The notes below the pieces were generated by a model. It did no database searches and was not told the origin of the DNA. It saw nothing but the letters and a program-made list of their open reading frames with translations. A DNA stretch of 64,000 nucleotides, from NCBI GenBank assembly GCA_950097015.1, contig CATNEN010000040.1, positions 186,001-250,000 on the forward strand, in the 5' to 3' direction. The DNA is from Macrostomum hystrix (taxonomy: Eukaryota > Platyhelminthes > Macrostomidae). This document shows, in pieces, positions 42,791 to 55,100 of this stretch (the first letter of the stretch is position 1; every line of letters begins with the position of its first letter). The position numbers were made by a program, and so were the translations under genes.

Positions 42791-43580
42791 GTTTACGTGA
42801 CCAGGAGGGTATTGGCTGATCACTTGACTCGGGGTGTGGCTGACCTCTAGACCAGGAGGGTATTGGCTGATCACGTGACAAGGTGGGTATTGGCTGATCA
42901 CGTGACCAAGAGGGTATTGGCTGATCACGTGACCAGGAAGGGTATTGGCTGATCACGTGACCAGGAGGGTATTGGCTGATCACGTGACCAAGAGGGTATT
43001 GGCTGATCACGTGACCAGGAGGGTATTGGCTGATCACGTGACCAGGACGGTATTGGCTGATCACGGGACCAAGAGGGTATTGGCTGATCACGTGACCTGG
43101 AGGGTATTGGCTGATCACGTGACCAGGAGGGTATTGGCTGATCACGGAACCAAGAGGGTATTGGCTGATCACGTGACCTGGAGGGTATTGGCTGATCACG
43201 TGACCAAGAGGGTATTGGCTGATCACGTGACCTGGAGGGTATTGGCTGATCACGTGACCAGGTGGGTATTGGCTGATCACGTGACCTGGAGGGTATTGGC
43301 TGATCACGTGACCAAGAGGGTATTGGCTGATCACGTGACCAGGAGGGTATTGGCTGATCACGTGACCAAGAGGGTATTGGCTGATCACGTGACCAGGAGG
43401 GTATTGGCTGATCACGTGACCAGGAGGGTATTGGCTGATCACGTGACCAAGAGGGTATTGGCTGATCACGGGACCAAGAGGGTATTGGCTGATCACGTGA
43501 CCTGGAGGGTATTGGCTGATCACGTGACCAGGACGGTATTGGCTGATCACGTGACTCGGGTACTGATTGATCACGTGACT
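42791..43580. repeat. 27-bp minisatellite carrying palindromic E-boxes
   Basis: About 28 copies of GGTATTGGCTGATCACGTGA plus CCAGGAG. Most units hold TCACGTGA (a CACGTG E-box with MITF/TFE-type flanks) and ATTGG (inverted CCAAT box) at fixed spacing. A minority have CACGGGAC or CACGGAAC. Located between the CDT1 and ALDH4A1 3' ends. Confidence 0.94.
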
Positions 43581-44165
43581 AGGGATAATAGCTGAAAGGG
43601 AAATCCGACGACCCATAGGGCAAACGGCAAACAGCAGTAAGCAATCGATATAGTGCAAAGCTCTAGTAATTAAGCAATAGCAAAAACTGGATCGCGTGAA
43701 GTGCGAGTCCCTGACCAATCCACTGGAACAGCATGGCGTGTATATTGTTAAAAAGACAAAACAAACTGATGATCCAATGTGCAGATCGTTTGGAGAAAGG
43801 AAAAAACACAATAAGTGCGTGTGCGGCACGGATTTGGGTGAAAATTGAACGAATCAACAAGGCTACTAAACAAGCTAAAAATGAGGCCCACAATATCTAT
43901 TTTTTTTCAATATTCGACAGATAAGCCTCAAATAGAAAAATTCACAAGCTGTTGGTAAAGCATGAGTCTATTGGCTCTATTTTCCTGCTGTTTGAGAAAC
44001 AATTAAAAAAGACTGACAGGATTTGTGAGTAATGTGTGCTTGGAAACTAGTGACTGATAAGTTATGGATTTCGATTGCTTGTAATCAGTACAAACAAATA
44101 TTTTGACACCTCAAAACTTATTGCAACAGGTAGGTCAGACTGCTTGATTCTTATTTCTCCACATT
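43581..44165. other. no gene seen
   Basis: Unique AT-rich spacer between the E-box array and the ALDH4A1 3' array. No coding or RNA feature is supported. Confidence 0.45.
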
Positions 44166-44189
44166 AGCTGGATTCTGTTTAGTCACTCG

Positions 44190-44955
44190 AATCCCCATCA
44201 CATGAACTCGAATCCCCAATATATGAACTCGAATCCCCAATATATGAGCTCGAATCCCCAATATATGAACTCGAATCCCCAATATATGAACTCGAATCCC
44301 AAATATATGAGCTCGAATCCCCATCACATAAACTCGAATCCCCAATATATGAACTCGAATCCCCAATATATGAGCTCGAATCCCCATCACATGAACTCGA
44401 ATCCCCAATATATGAGCTCGAATCCCCATCACATGAACTCGAATCCCCAATATATGAACTCGAATCCCCATCATATGAACTCGAATCCCCAATATATGAA
44501 CTCGAATCCCCAATATATGAGCTCGAATCCCCATCACATGAACTCGAATCCCCAATATATGAGCTCGAATCCCCATCACATGAACTCGAATCCCCAATAT
44601 ATGAACTCGAATCCCCATCATATGAACTCGAATCCCCATGATTTGAACTCGAATCCCGATTATATGAACTCGAATCCCCATTACATGAACTCGAATCCCC
44701 ATTATATGAACTCGAATCCCCATTATATGAACTCGAATCCCCATTATATGAACTCGAATGCCCATTATATGAACTCGAATCCCCATTATATGAACTCGAA
44801 TCCCCAATATATGAACTCGAATCCCCATTATATGAACTCGAATGCCCATTATATGAACTCGAATCCCCATCATATGAACTCGAATGCCCATTATATGAAC
44901 TCGAATCCCCAATATATGAACTCGAATGCCCATTATATGAACTCGAATCCCGCAA
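44190..44955. repeat. 21-bp minisatellite at the ALDH4A1 3' end
   Basis: About 36 copies of GAACTCGAATCCCCAATATA plus T, with variants CATCACAT, CATTATAT and AATGCCC. The 3' half (44690-44945) is mostly CATTATAT, the 5' half mostly CAATATAT. It begins about 80 nt past the ALDH4A1 stop in transcript direction, with no canonical poly(A) hexamer before it. Confidence 0.94.
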
Positions 44956-45033
44956 TGAACCAACGCACTTTTTTTCACATAGCAATTAACTTCCGCAGTC
45001 CAAAAGCTAAAAGTACAAAGCTGGTTTCCGCGG

Positions 45034-48000
45034 TCAGCGCACCAGATGAGCGGGCCGGTGTCCTTCCACCGGCAGCCGCTGTCGCTTGATGGACAATGGG
45101 GACAGGAACTTAAGCAGGTAGTGCGGGCCGCCCGCCTTGTCGTTGGTGCCGGACAGTCTGGCTCCTCCGAACGGTTGCTGGCCAACCACAGAGCCCGTGG
45201 ACTGTACGTTGATGTAGAAATTGCCCGTGGCCTGCCGCAGCCGCCGGCTAGCTGACTCAATGAATCCGGCATCATTGGCGAAGATCGCACCGGTCAGGGC
45301 GTACGGACTGGTGCTGTCCACCAGGCCCAGCGCCTCGTCCACTTTGCCATCGGGATAGGCGTAGACAGTCAGCACGGGGCCAAAGATCTCCTCCTGCATG
45401 ATGCGGTGCCTCGGCTCCTTGGTCTCAATGATAGTCGGCTCAACAAAATAGCCGACTGAGTCGTCGCAGCCGCCGCCTCCGAGAAGTTGAAGATTTTTCG
45501 CATCAGACTTTGGCAACTCAGAAGCGTAGCTCTTAACCCGACGGTAGGCCTTCTCGTCGATGACAGCCGATGAGAAGGTCGAACCGATGTCCAGCGGGGA
45601 GCCGAACTTTAGGCTGGCTCGCAGGGCCAGCAGACGATCCCGCAGCTTCGGCCACAGAGACTGCGGCACGTACAGTCTGGAGCAGGCTGAGCACTTCTGG
45701 CCCGAGTACTCGTAGGCGGATCTAATAGTACAATTGGCCACCTGGTCCAGGTCGGCGCTGGCGTGTACGAAATGAAAATTCTTGCCGCCGCATTCGCCAA
45801 TCAGTCTGGGAAAGGTGCGATAATTGGCCAGGTTGCCTGCCACACTCGACCACAGGCTGCGGAAGGTGGGCACGCTGCCAGTGAAGTTGATGCCGGCTAG
45901 CTCCGGCCGGCGAGTGACCTCGGCGCCGAACTGCGGCCCGTCGGCTGGCACGAAGTTCACCACGCCGGGTGGCAGGCCGGCCTCGCGCAGAATCCGGTAG
46001 ACCAGGTAGTTGGATAGTAAAGCGCTGTCTGTGGGCTTCCACACTGTGGCGTTGCCGGCGAAGGCGGGCGATGCGGCCAGGTTGCCACCGATGGCGGTGA
46101 AGTTGAACGGCGACACGGCTGCCCAGAAGCCTTCGGTGCCTCTGCGGCGGCGAGGGTTTCGGGAGGGATTCAAGTTGCAGACTCCAACAAATGCAAGTCT
46201 ATGAACTCAAACACCAGCTACTCTCTATCTGATCATTCAGATGGCTGCAGCTACTCTCTACCTGATCATTCAGATGGCTGCAGCTACTCTCTACCGGATC
46301 ATTCAGATGGCTGCAGCTACTCTCTATCTGATCATTCAGATGGCTGCAGCTACTCTCTATCTGATCATTCAGATGGCTGCAGCTACTCTCTATCTGATCA
46401 TTCAGATGGCTGCAGCTACTCTCTATCTGATCATTCAGATGGCTGCAGCTACTCTCTATCTGATCATTCAGATGGCTGCAGCTACTCTCTACCGGATCAT
46501 TCAGATGGCTGCAGCTACTCTCTACCGGATCATTCAGATGGCTGCAGCTACTCTCTACCTGATCATTCAGATGGCTGCAGCTACTCTCTACCTGATCATT
46601 CAGATGGCTGCAGCTACTCTCTACCTGATCATTCAGATGGCTGCAGCTACTCTCTACCTGATCATTCAGATGGCTGCAGCTACTCTCTATCTGATCATTC
46701 AGATGGCTGCAGCTACTCTCTACCTGATCATTCAGATGGCTGCAGCTACTCTCTACCGGATCATTCAGATGGCTGCAGCTACTCTCTACCTGATCATTCA
46801 GATGGCTGCAGCTACTCTCTACCTGATCATTCAGATGGCTGCAGCTACTCTCTACCGGATCATTCAGATGGCTGCAGCTACTCTCTACCTGATCATTCAG
46901 ACAGCCCCACTGCCACTCCCCTGAGCCTTCAGGTGGCCGGGCCTCACCGGTAGACCATGGTATTCTCGGCTGCCTGCGTGCTGATTGGCCTGTAGCGCAC
47001 CAGCTGTGCCATGTTGGCCACGTTAAATCTGAAAAAGTCTATTAATTCGGCAGCCGCGTCAATCTCGGCCTGATAGACAGTCTTAGCCTGGCCAAGCATT
47101 GTGGCTGCCACCACGCTGGCTCTCATTGGTCCAGCCAGTAGGTCGGCGGCCTTCAGCATCACCTTGGCGCGCTCCTCCCACGGCGTGGCCTCCCAGCGCT
47201 CCCTGGCAGCCAGGCAGTTGTCTATGGCCTCCTGGATTTGTGCCGGCCTAGCGTAGTCGAATGTGGCCAGGGTGCGCTTGTGCTCAAATGGGGCCACCTG
47301 CACGATGATTCCATTGAGGGAAGCAACTCACTGTTTCAGTGGCCATTGGGAAAGGGGTTCGGGAAGAAGGGGCGGGGAAAGAAGGGAAAGGGGTTCGGGA
47401 AGAAGGGACGGGGAAAGAAGGGAAAGGGGTTCGAGAAGAAGGGACGGGGAAAGAAAGGAAAGGGGTTCGAGAAGAAGGGACGGAGAAAGAAGGGAAAGGG
47501 GTTCGGGAAGAAGGGACGGGGAAAGAAGGGAAAGGGGGTCGAGAAGAAGGGACGGGGAAAGAAGGGAAAGGGGTTCGAGAAGAAGGGACGGGGAAAGAAG
47601 GGAAAGGGGTTCGAGAAGAAGGGACGGGGAAAGAAAGGAAAGGGGTTCGAGAAGAAGGGACGGAGAAAGAAGGGAAAGGGGTTCGAGAAGAAGGGACGGG
47701 GAAAGAAGGGAAAGGGGTTCGGGAAGAAGGGACGAGAAGGAAGGGAGAGGGAGAGGTAGGGACGGGAAGGAGGGGAAAGAGGGTGCAGAGGGCATAATAA
47801 CACTGGAACGACTGTAAAACAGCTTCGATTATAAATATGATAAGAAGAAAAATGAATAAAAACATTAAATTGAGACAATAGCAGGCGATAATTATGAAGT
47901 TAATTGAGAATGTCGTGAATTAGTTAGTAGGATTTTTCAGAAACTTATCCTCACCTGACGCTTAGCGCCATCCAGGTGGATCTCCTGATCGCCAATGCAT

Positions 48001-48215
48001 ATCGGTATCCGGATCGGGCCGTCCGATGCAAACTTGGCCAGCGCAGTTTCCACCTGCTTGCGCTCCTTGCTGCCTTCTGTGTAATCGAGCGGCTGCTCGT
48101 TCTTAGCCTCGTACTGCCTGACATCGTAGTTCCGACTGACGGCGCTCGGCCCGGTCCACAGCCGGCCAGCCAGAAGCCTGTGTCGGGCTCCGATCAACTT
48201 TTTGGCTGCCTGCAT
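45034..48215 (-). CDS. ALDH4A1: ALDH4A1, mitochondrial P5C dehydrogenase, three exons
   Basis: Exons on the minus strand: 48215-47955, 47297-46948 and 46141-45034; phases 0 and 2 agree, giving 572 residues (human 563). It oxidises glutamate semialdehyde/pyrroline-5-carboxylate to glutamate with NAD+, the last step of mitochondrial proline catabolism. The N terminus (MQAAKKLIGARHRLLAGRLW) is Arg/Lys-rich without acidic residues, as expected for a matrix presequence. Family motifs are AEIDAAAELIDFFRFN, SPFNFTAIGGNL, NFTGSVPTF, general-base Glu320 in GECGGKNFHF, catalytic Cys354 in SGQKCSACSRLYVP, DDSVGYFVEP, EEIFGPVL and GQQPFGGARLSGTNDK. These identify ALDH4A1 specifically rather than another ALDH. 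Both introns are filled by minisatellites. Two in-frame prolines and a cysteine-rich end do not disturb the domain; the protein appears intact. Confidence 0.96.
46205..46905. repeat. 33-bp minisatellite in ALDH4A1 intron 2
   Basis: About 21 copies of CTACCTGATCATTCAGATGG plus CTGCAGCTACTCT, varying only at TATCTG/TACCTG/TACCGG. It includes GATCATTCAGAT, which is also the core of the giant array at 49109-63046. Confidence 0.95.
47345..47745. repeat. 36-bp homopurine minisatellite in ALDH4A1 intron 1
   Basis: About 11 copies of GAAGAAGGGACGGGGAAAGA plus AGGGAAAGGGGTTCGG. The + strand is nearly pure purine; the transcript (minus) strand is a polypyrimidine run of about 400 nt ending roughly 50 nt upstream of the exon 2 acceptor. 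Confidence 0.94.
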
Positions 48216-49108
48216 GATGTGAAGACGATTTTAAGTATTCAGCTTATCTTCGGGCCTTGTCGGCAGTTTAATTTGTTGCTATAGCGGCCTTAGGCTTTCT
48301 TAGCCTTGTCACGAGTTTTGGTTAGGGCCAATTTAAATTTTGCTTGACTGTGCGCATGTGCGTACGTGTGTACTGCCTGTCTGTAGTGTGTGAACTCGAC
48401 AGACGTGATACGAAAACAGCTCGGGCCTTGTTCCGCCTGTTTCCCTTCAAATATTCTATTCGCTGTCTGGTGTAGCGTGTGTGGGTGTGTCATGGAAAAT
48501 CACCAGCGCCAACCCTGGGACTCTGATGGGCTAGCTTTCCGTCCCGTGGTCTCTTCTACATTTTCTTGCCCGCTGCTAAAAGCTGTGCATGGGGCGAAAC
48601 GGCCTAACATTTTTGACTGTACATTTGTCACTAATAGTGTGGCGGGTACAAGCGCTGCCAGGGGGTTAGAGAATGACAGTGTACATCCGAATTAAACGTA
48701 CATAGAATGATGCGAGCGCACGCTTTCAGCTCACACCCTCCCCCAGCAATCCAGATCCAGCCTCCACTAGTGGTGTGAAAGGCAAAGCGGAGATGCGGCA
48801 GCCCTCTACAGTCTACCCCTCGGTTTCAGCCGTTGATGCACACACGATAATCTCTCTAACAAGAACTACGCTTGGTTAGGGATTCTTTCTTACCCTTTTT
48901 TCTGTACAGAGCAGCTGAGCTTGAACTATACTGTGTCTCAGGTTGTACCTCAAGGTCGACAAATGGCATGGGAATTTCCCTTCAATTAAATTCTTCATCA
49001 GGAAAAAACTGCTTGTTTTTCAAACTGGTGCAAAGTACACAACAAATTGATAACTAGATCGCCTCATAGTAAGAGCTAAAAAACATGCTGATTCTCAAGC
49101 ATTAAAAA
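48216..49108. other. ALDH4A1 5' flank
   Basis: GC-balanced upstream region with no further exon that I can support. The 101-codon + strand frame at 48390 has no recognisable family. Confidence 0.45.
48351..48362. promoter_or_regulatory. NRF-1-like site upstream of ALDH4A1
   Basis: TGCGCATGTGCG differs from the palindromic NRF-1 core TGCGCATGCGC by an inserted or substituted base, and lies about 136 nt upstream of the ATG. NRF-1 often controls nuclear genes for mitochondrial proteins. Suggestive only. Confidence 0.25.
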
Positions 49109-52100
49109 TGAGATCATTCAGATCCCTTAATCTCGAATCACTCAGATCCCAATCCCCTCCAATAATTCAGATCCCACTCCTTTACAATCACTCAGATCCC
49201 ACTCCTCTCCGATCATTCAGATCCCACTCCTCTCCGATCACTCAGATCCCACTCCTCTCCGATCATTCAGATCCCACTCCTCTCCGATCACTCAGATCCC
49301 ACTCCTCTCCAATGATTCAGATCCCACTCCTCTCCAATCATTCAGATCCTACTCCTCTCCCCATCACTCAGATCCCACTCCTCTCCAATCATTCAGATCC
49401 CACTCCTCTCCGATCATTCAGATCCCACTCCTCTCCGATCACTCAGATCCCACTCCTCTCCGATCATTCAGATCCCACTCCTCTCCGATCATTCAGATCC
49501 CACTCCTCTCCGATCACTCAGATCCCACTCCTCTCCGATCACTCAGATCCCACTCCTCTCCAATCATTCAGATCCCACTCCTCTCCAATCACTCAGATCC
49601 CACTCCTCTCCGATCATTCAGATCCCACTCCTCTCCAATCACTCAGATCCCACTCCTCTCCGATCATTCAGATCCCACTCCTCTCCAATCACTCAGATCC
49701 CACTCCTCTCCAATCATTCAGATCCCACTCCTCTCCAATCATTCAGATCCCACTCCTCTCCGATCATTCAGATCCCACTCCTCTCCGATCATTCAGATCC
49801 CACTCCTCTCCAATCATTCAGATCCCACTCCTCTCCAATCACTCAGATCCCACTCCTCTCCAATCACTCAGATCCCACTCCTCTCCGATCATTCAGATCC
49901 CACTCCTCTCCAATCATTCAGATCCCACTCCTCTCCAATCACTCAGATCCCACTCCTCTCCGATCATTCAGATCCCACTCCTCTCCAATCACTCAGATCC
50001 CACTCCTCTCCGATCATTCAGATCCCACTCCTCTCCAATCATTCAGATCCCACTCCTCTCCAATCATTCAGATCCCACTCCTCTCCAATCATTCAGATCC
50101 CACTCCTCTCCGATCACTCAGATCCCACTCCTCTCCGATCATTCAGATCCCACTCCTCTCCGATCATTCAGATCCCACTCCTCTCCGATCACTCAGATCC
50201 CACTCCTCTCCGATCACTCAGATCCCACTCCTCTCCAATCATTCAGATCCCACTCCTCTCCAATCACTCAGATCCCACTCCTCTCCGATCATTCAGATCC
50301 CACTCCTCTCCGATCACTCAGATCCCACTCCTCTCCAATCACTCAGATCCCACTCCTCTCCAATCATTCAGATCCCACTCCTCTCCAATCATTCAGATCC
50401 CACTCCTCTCCAATCATTCAGATCCCACTCCTCTCCAATCATTCAGATCCCACTCCTCTCCAATCACTCAGATCCCACTCCTCTCCAATCACTCAGATCC
50501 CACTCCTCTCCAATCACTCAGATCCCACTCCTCTCCAATCATTCAGATCCCACTCCTCTCCAATCATTCAGATCCCACTCCTCTCCAATCATTCAGATCC
50601 CACTCCTCTCCAATCATTCAGATCCCACTCCTCTCCAATCACTCAGATCCCACTCCTCTCCAATCACTCAGATCCCACTCCTCTCCAATCACTCAGATCC
50701 CACTCCTCTCCAATCATTCAGATCCCACTCCTCTCCAATCATTCAGATCCCACTCCTCTCCGATCACTCAGATCCCACTCCTCTCCGATCATTCAGATCC
50801 CACTCCTCTCCGATCATTCAGATCCCACTCCTCTCCGATCACTCAGATCCCACTCCTCTCCGATCACTCAGATCCCACTCCTCTCCAATCATTCAGATCC
50901 CACTCCTCTCCAATCACTCAGATCCCACTCCTCTCCGATCATTCAGATCCCACTCCTCTCCGATCATTCAGATCCCACTCCTCTCCGATCACTCAGATCC
51001 CACTCCTCTCCGATCACTCAGATCCCACTCCTCTCCAATCATTCAGATCCCACTCCTCTCCGATCACTCAGATCCCACTCCTCTCCAATCATTCAGATCC
51101 CACTCCTCTCCGATCACTCAGATCCCACTCCTCTCCGATCACTCAGATCCCACTCCTCTCCAATCATTCAGATCCCACTCCTCTCCGATCACTCAGATCC
51201 TACTCCTCTCCGATCATTCAGATCCCACTCCTCTCCGATCATTCAGATCCCACTCCTCTCCGATCATTCAGATCCCACTCCTCTCCGATCACTCAGATCC
51301 CACTCCTCTCCAATCACTCAGATCCCACTCCTCTCCAATCATTCAGATCCCACTCCTCTCCAATCATTCAGATCCCACTCCTCTCCAATCACTCAGATCC
51401 CACTCCTCTCCAATCATTCAGATCCCACTCCTCTCCGATCACTCAGATCCCACTCCTCTCCAATCATTCAGATCCCACTCCTCTCCAATCACTCAGATCC
51501 CACTCCTCTCCGATCATTCAGATCCCACTCCTCTCCAATCACTCAGATCCCACTCCTCTCCGATCATTCAGATCCCACTCCTCTCCAATCACTCAGATCC
51601 CACTTCTCTCCGATCACTCAGATCCCACTCCTCTCCGATCACTCAGATCCCACTCCTCTCCAATCATTCAGATCCCACTCCTCTCCGATCATTCAGATCC
51701 CACTCCCTCTCCAATCACTCAGATCCCACTCCTCTCCAATCACTCAGATCCCACTCCTCTCCAATCACTCAGATCCCACTCCTCTCCGATCACTCAGATC
51801 CCACTCCTCTCCAATCATTCAGATCCCACTCCTCTCCGATCATTCAGATCCCACTCCTCTCCAATCACTCAGATCCCACTCCTCTCCGATCACTCAGATC
51901 CCACTCCTCTCCAATCACTCAGATCCCACTCCTCTCCGATCATTCAGATCCCACTCCTCTCCAATCACTCAGATCCCACTCCTCTCCGATCACTCAGATC
52001 CCACTCCTCTCCAATCATTCAGATCCCACTCCTCTCCGATCATTCAGATCCCACTCCTCTCCAATCACTCAGATCCTACTCCTCTCCGATCACTCAGATC

Positions 52101-55100
52101 CCACTCCTCTCCAATCACTCAGATCCCACTCCTCTCCAATCATTCAGATCCCACTCCTCTCCAATCACTCAGATCCCACTCCTCTCCGATCACTCAGATC
52201 CCACTTCTCTCCAATGATTCAGATCCCACTCCTCTCCAATGATTCAGATCCCACTCCTCTCCAATGATTCAGATCCCACTCCTCTACAATCATTCAGATC
52301 CCACTCCTCTCCAATGATTCAGATCCCACTCCTCTCCAATGATTCAGATCCCACTCCTCTCCGATCACTCAGATCCCACTCCTCTCCGATCACTCAGATC
52401 CCACTCCTCTCCAATGATTCAGATCCCACTCCTCTCCGATCACTCAGATCCCACTCCTCTCCGATCACTCAGATCCCACTCCTCTCCGATCACTCAGATC
52501 CCACTTCTCTCCAATGATTCAGATCCCACTCCTCTCCAATCATTCAGATCCCACTCCTCTTCGATCACTCAGATCCCACTTCTCTCCAATGATTCAGATC
52601 CCACTCCTCTACAATCATTCAGATCCTACTCCTCTCCAATGATTCAGATCCCACTCCTCTCCAATGATTCAGATCCTACTCCTCTCCAATGATTCAGATC
52701 CCACTCCTCTCCAATGATTCAGATCCCACTCCTCTACAATCATTCAGATCCCACTCCTCTCCAATGATTCAGATCCCACTCCTCTCCAATGATTCAGATC
52801 CCACTCCTCTCCGATCACTCAGATCCCACTCCTCTCCGATCACTCAGATCCCACTTCTCTCCAATGATTCAGATCCCACTCCTCTACAATCATTCAGATC
52901 CCACTCCTCTCCAATGATTCAGATCCTACTCCTCTCCAATGATTCAGATCCCACTCCTCTCCAATGATTCAGATCCTACTCCTCTCCAATGATTCAGATC
53001 CCACTCCTCTCCAATGATTCAGATCCCACTCCTCTCCAATGATTCAGATCCCACTCCTCTCCAATGATTCAGATCCCACTCCTCTACAATCATTCAGATC
53101 CCACTCCTCTCCAATGATTCAGATCCCACTCCTCTCCAATGATTCAGATCCCACTCCTCTACAATCATTCAGATCCCACTCCTCTCCAATGATTCAGATC
53201 CTACTCCTCTCCAATGATTCAGATCCCACTCCTCTACAATCATTCAGATCCCACTCCTCTCCAATGATTCAGATCCTACTCCTCTCCAATGATTCAGATC
53301 CCACTCCTCTCCGATCACTCAGATCCCACTCCTCTCCGATCACTCAGATCCCACTTCTCTCCAATGATTCAGATCCCACTCCTCTCCAATCATTCAGATC
53401 CCACTCCTCTTCGATCACTCAGATCCCACTTCTCTCCAATGATTCAGATCCCACTCCTCTCCAATGATTCAGATCCCACTCCTCTACAATCATTCAGATC
53501 CTACTCCTCTCCAATGATTCAGATCCCACTCCTCTCCAATCACTCAGATCCCACTCCTCTCCGATCACTCAGATCCCACTCCTCTCCAATGATTCAGATC
53601 CCACTCCTCTCCGATCACTCAGATCCCACTCCTCTCCGATCACTCAGATCCCACTTCTCTCCAATGATTCAGATCCCACTCCTCTACAATCATTCAGATC
53701 CTACTCCTCTCCAATGATTCAGATCCCACTCCTCTACAATCATTCAGATCCCACTCCTCTCCAATGATTCAGATCCCACTCCTCTCCAATCATTCAGATC
53801 CTACTCCTCTCCAATGATTCAGATCCCACTTCTCTCCAATGATTCAGATCCCACTCCTCTCCAATCATTCAGATCCCACTCCTCTCCGATCACTCAGATC
53901 CCACTCCTCTCCGATCACTCAGATCCCACTTCTCTCCAATGATTCAGATCCCACTCCTCTACAATCATTCAGATCCCACTCCTTTACAATCACTCAGATC
54001 CCACTCCTCTCCGATCACTCAGATCCCACTCCTCTCCGATCATTCAGATCCCACTCCTCTTCAATCATTCAGATCCCACTCTTCTGCAATCACTCAGATC
54101 CCATTCCTCTCCGATCACTCAGATCCCACTCCTCTCCAATCATTCAGATCCCACTCCTCTCCGATCATTCAGATCCCATTCCTCTCCAATCATTCAGATC
54201 CCACTCCTCTCCGATCACTCAGATCCTACTCCTCTCCAATCATTCAGATCCCACTCCTCTCCGATCATTCAGATCCCACTCCTCTCCGATCATTCAGATC
54301 CCACTCCTCTCCGATCATTCAGATCCCACTCCTCTCCGATCACTCAGATCCCACTCCTCTCCAATCACTCAGATCCCACTCCTCTCCAATCATTCAGATC
54401 CCACTCCTCTCCAATCATTCAGATCCCACTCCTCTCCAATCACTCAGATCCCACTCCTCTCCAATCATTCAGATCCCACTCCTCTCCGATCACTCAGATC
54501 CCACTCCTCTCCAATCATTCAGATCCCACTCCTCTCCGATCATTCAGATCCCACTCCTCTCCAATCACTCAGATCCCACTCCTCTCCGATCACTCAGATC
54601 CCACTCCTCTCCAATCACTCAGATCCCACTCCTCTCCAATCATTCAGATCCCACTCCTCTCCAATCATTCAGATCCCACTCCTCTCCAATCACTCAGATC
54701 CCACTCCTCTCCAATCATTCAGATCCCACTCCTCTCCGATCATTCAGATCCCACTCCTCTCCAATCATTCAGATCCCACTCCTCTCCAATCACTCAGATC
54801 CCACTCCTCTCCGATCATTCAGATCCCACTCCTCTCCAATCACTCAGATCCCACTCCTCTCCGATCATTCAGATCCCACTCCTCTCCAATCACTCAGATC
54901 CCACTTCTCTCCGATCACTCAGATCCCACTCCTCTCCGATCACTCAGATCCCACTCCTCTCCAATCATTCAGATCCCACTCCTCTCCGATCATTCAGATC
55001 CCACTCCTCTCCAATCACTCAGATCCCACTCCTCTCCAATCACTCAGATCCCACTCCTCTCCAATCACTCAGATCCCACTCCTCTCCGATCACTCAGATC

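Noticed and set aside
44151-45290. 379-codon minus frame overlapping the 21-bp array and the ALDH4A1 end
   Set aside because: It reads the ALDH4A1 last exon in the wrong frame and then the 21-bp array, which is open in any frame.
47238-47878. Lys/Gly-rich and Pro/Phe-rich frames at 47.2-47.9 kb, resembling low-complexity proteins
   Set aside because: All six frames of the 36-bp homopurine repeat are open or nearly so. The region is ALDH4A1 intron 1, bounded by in-phase splice sites.
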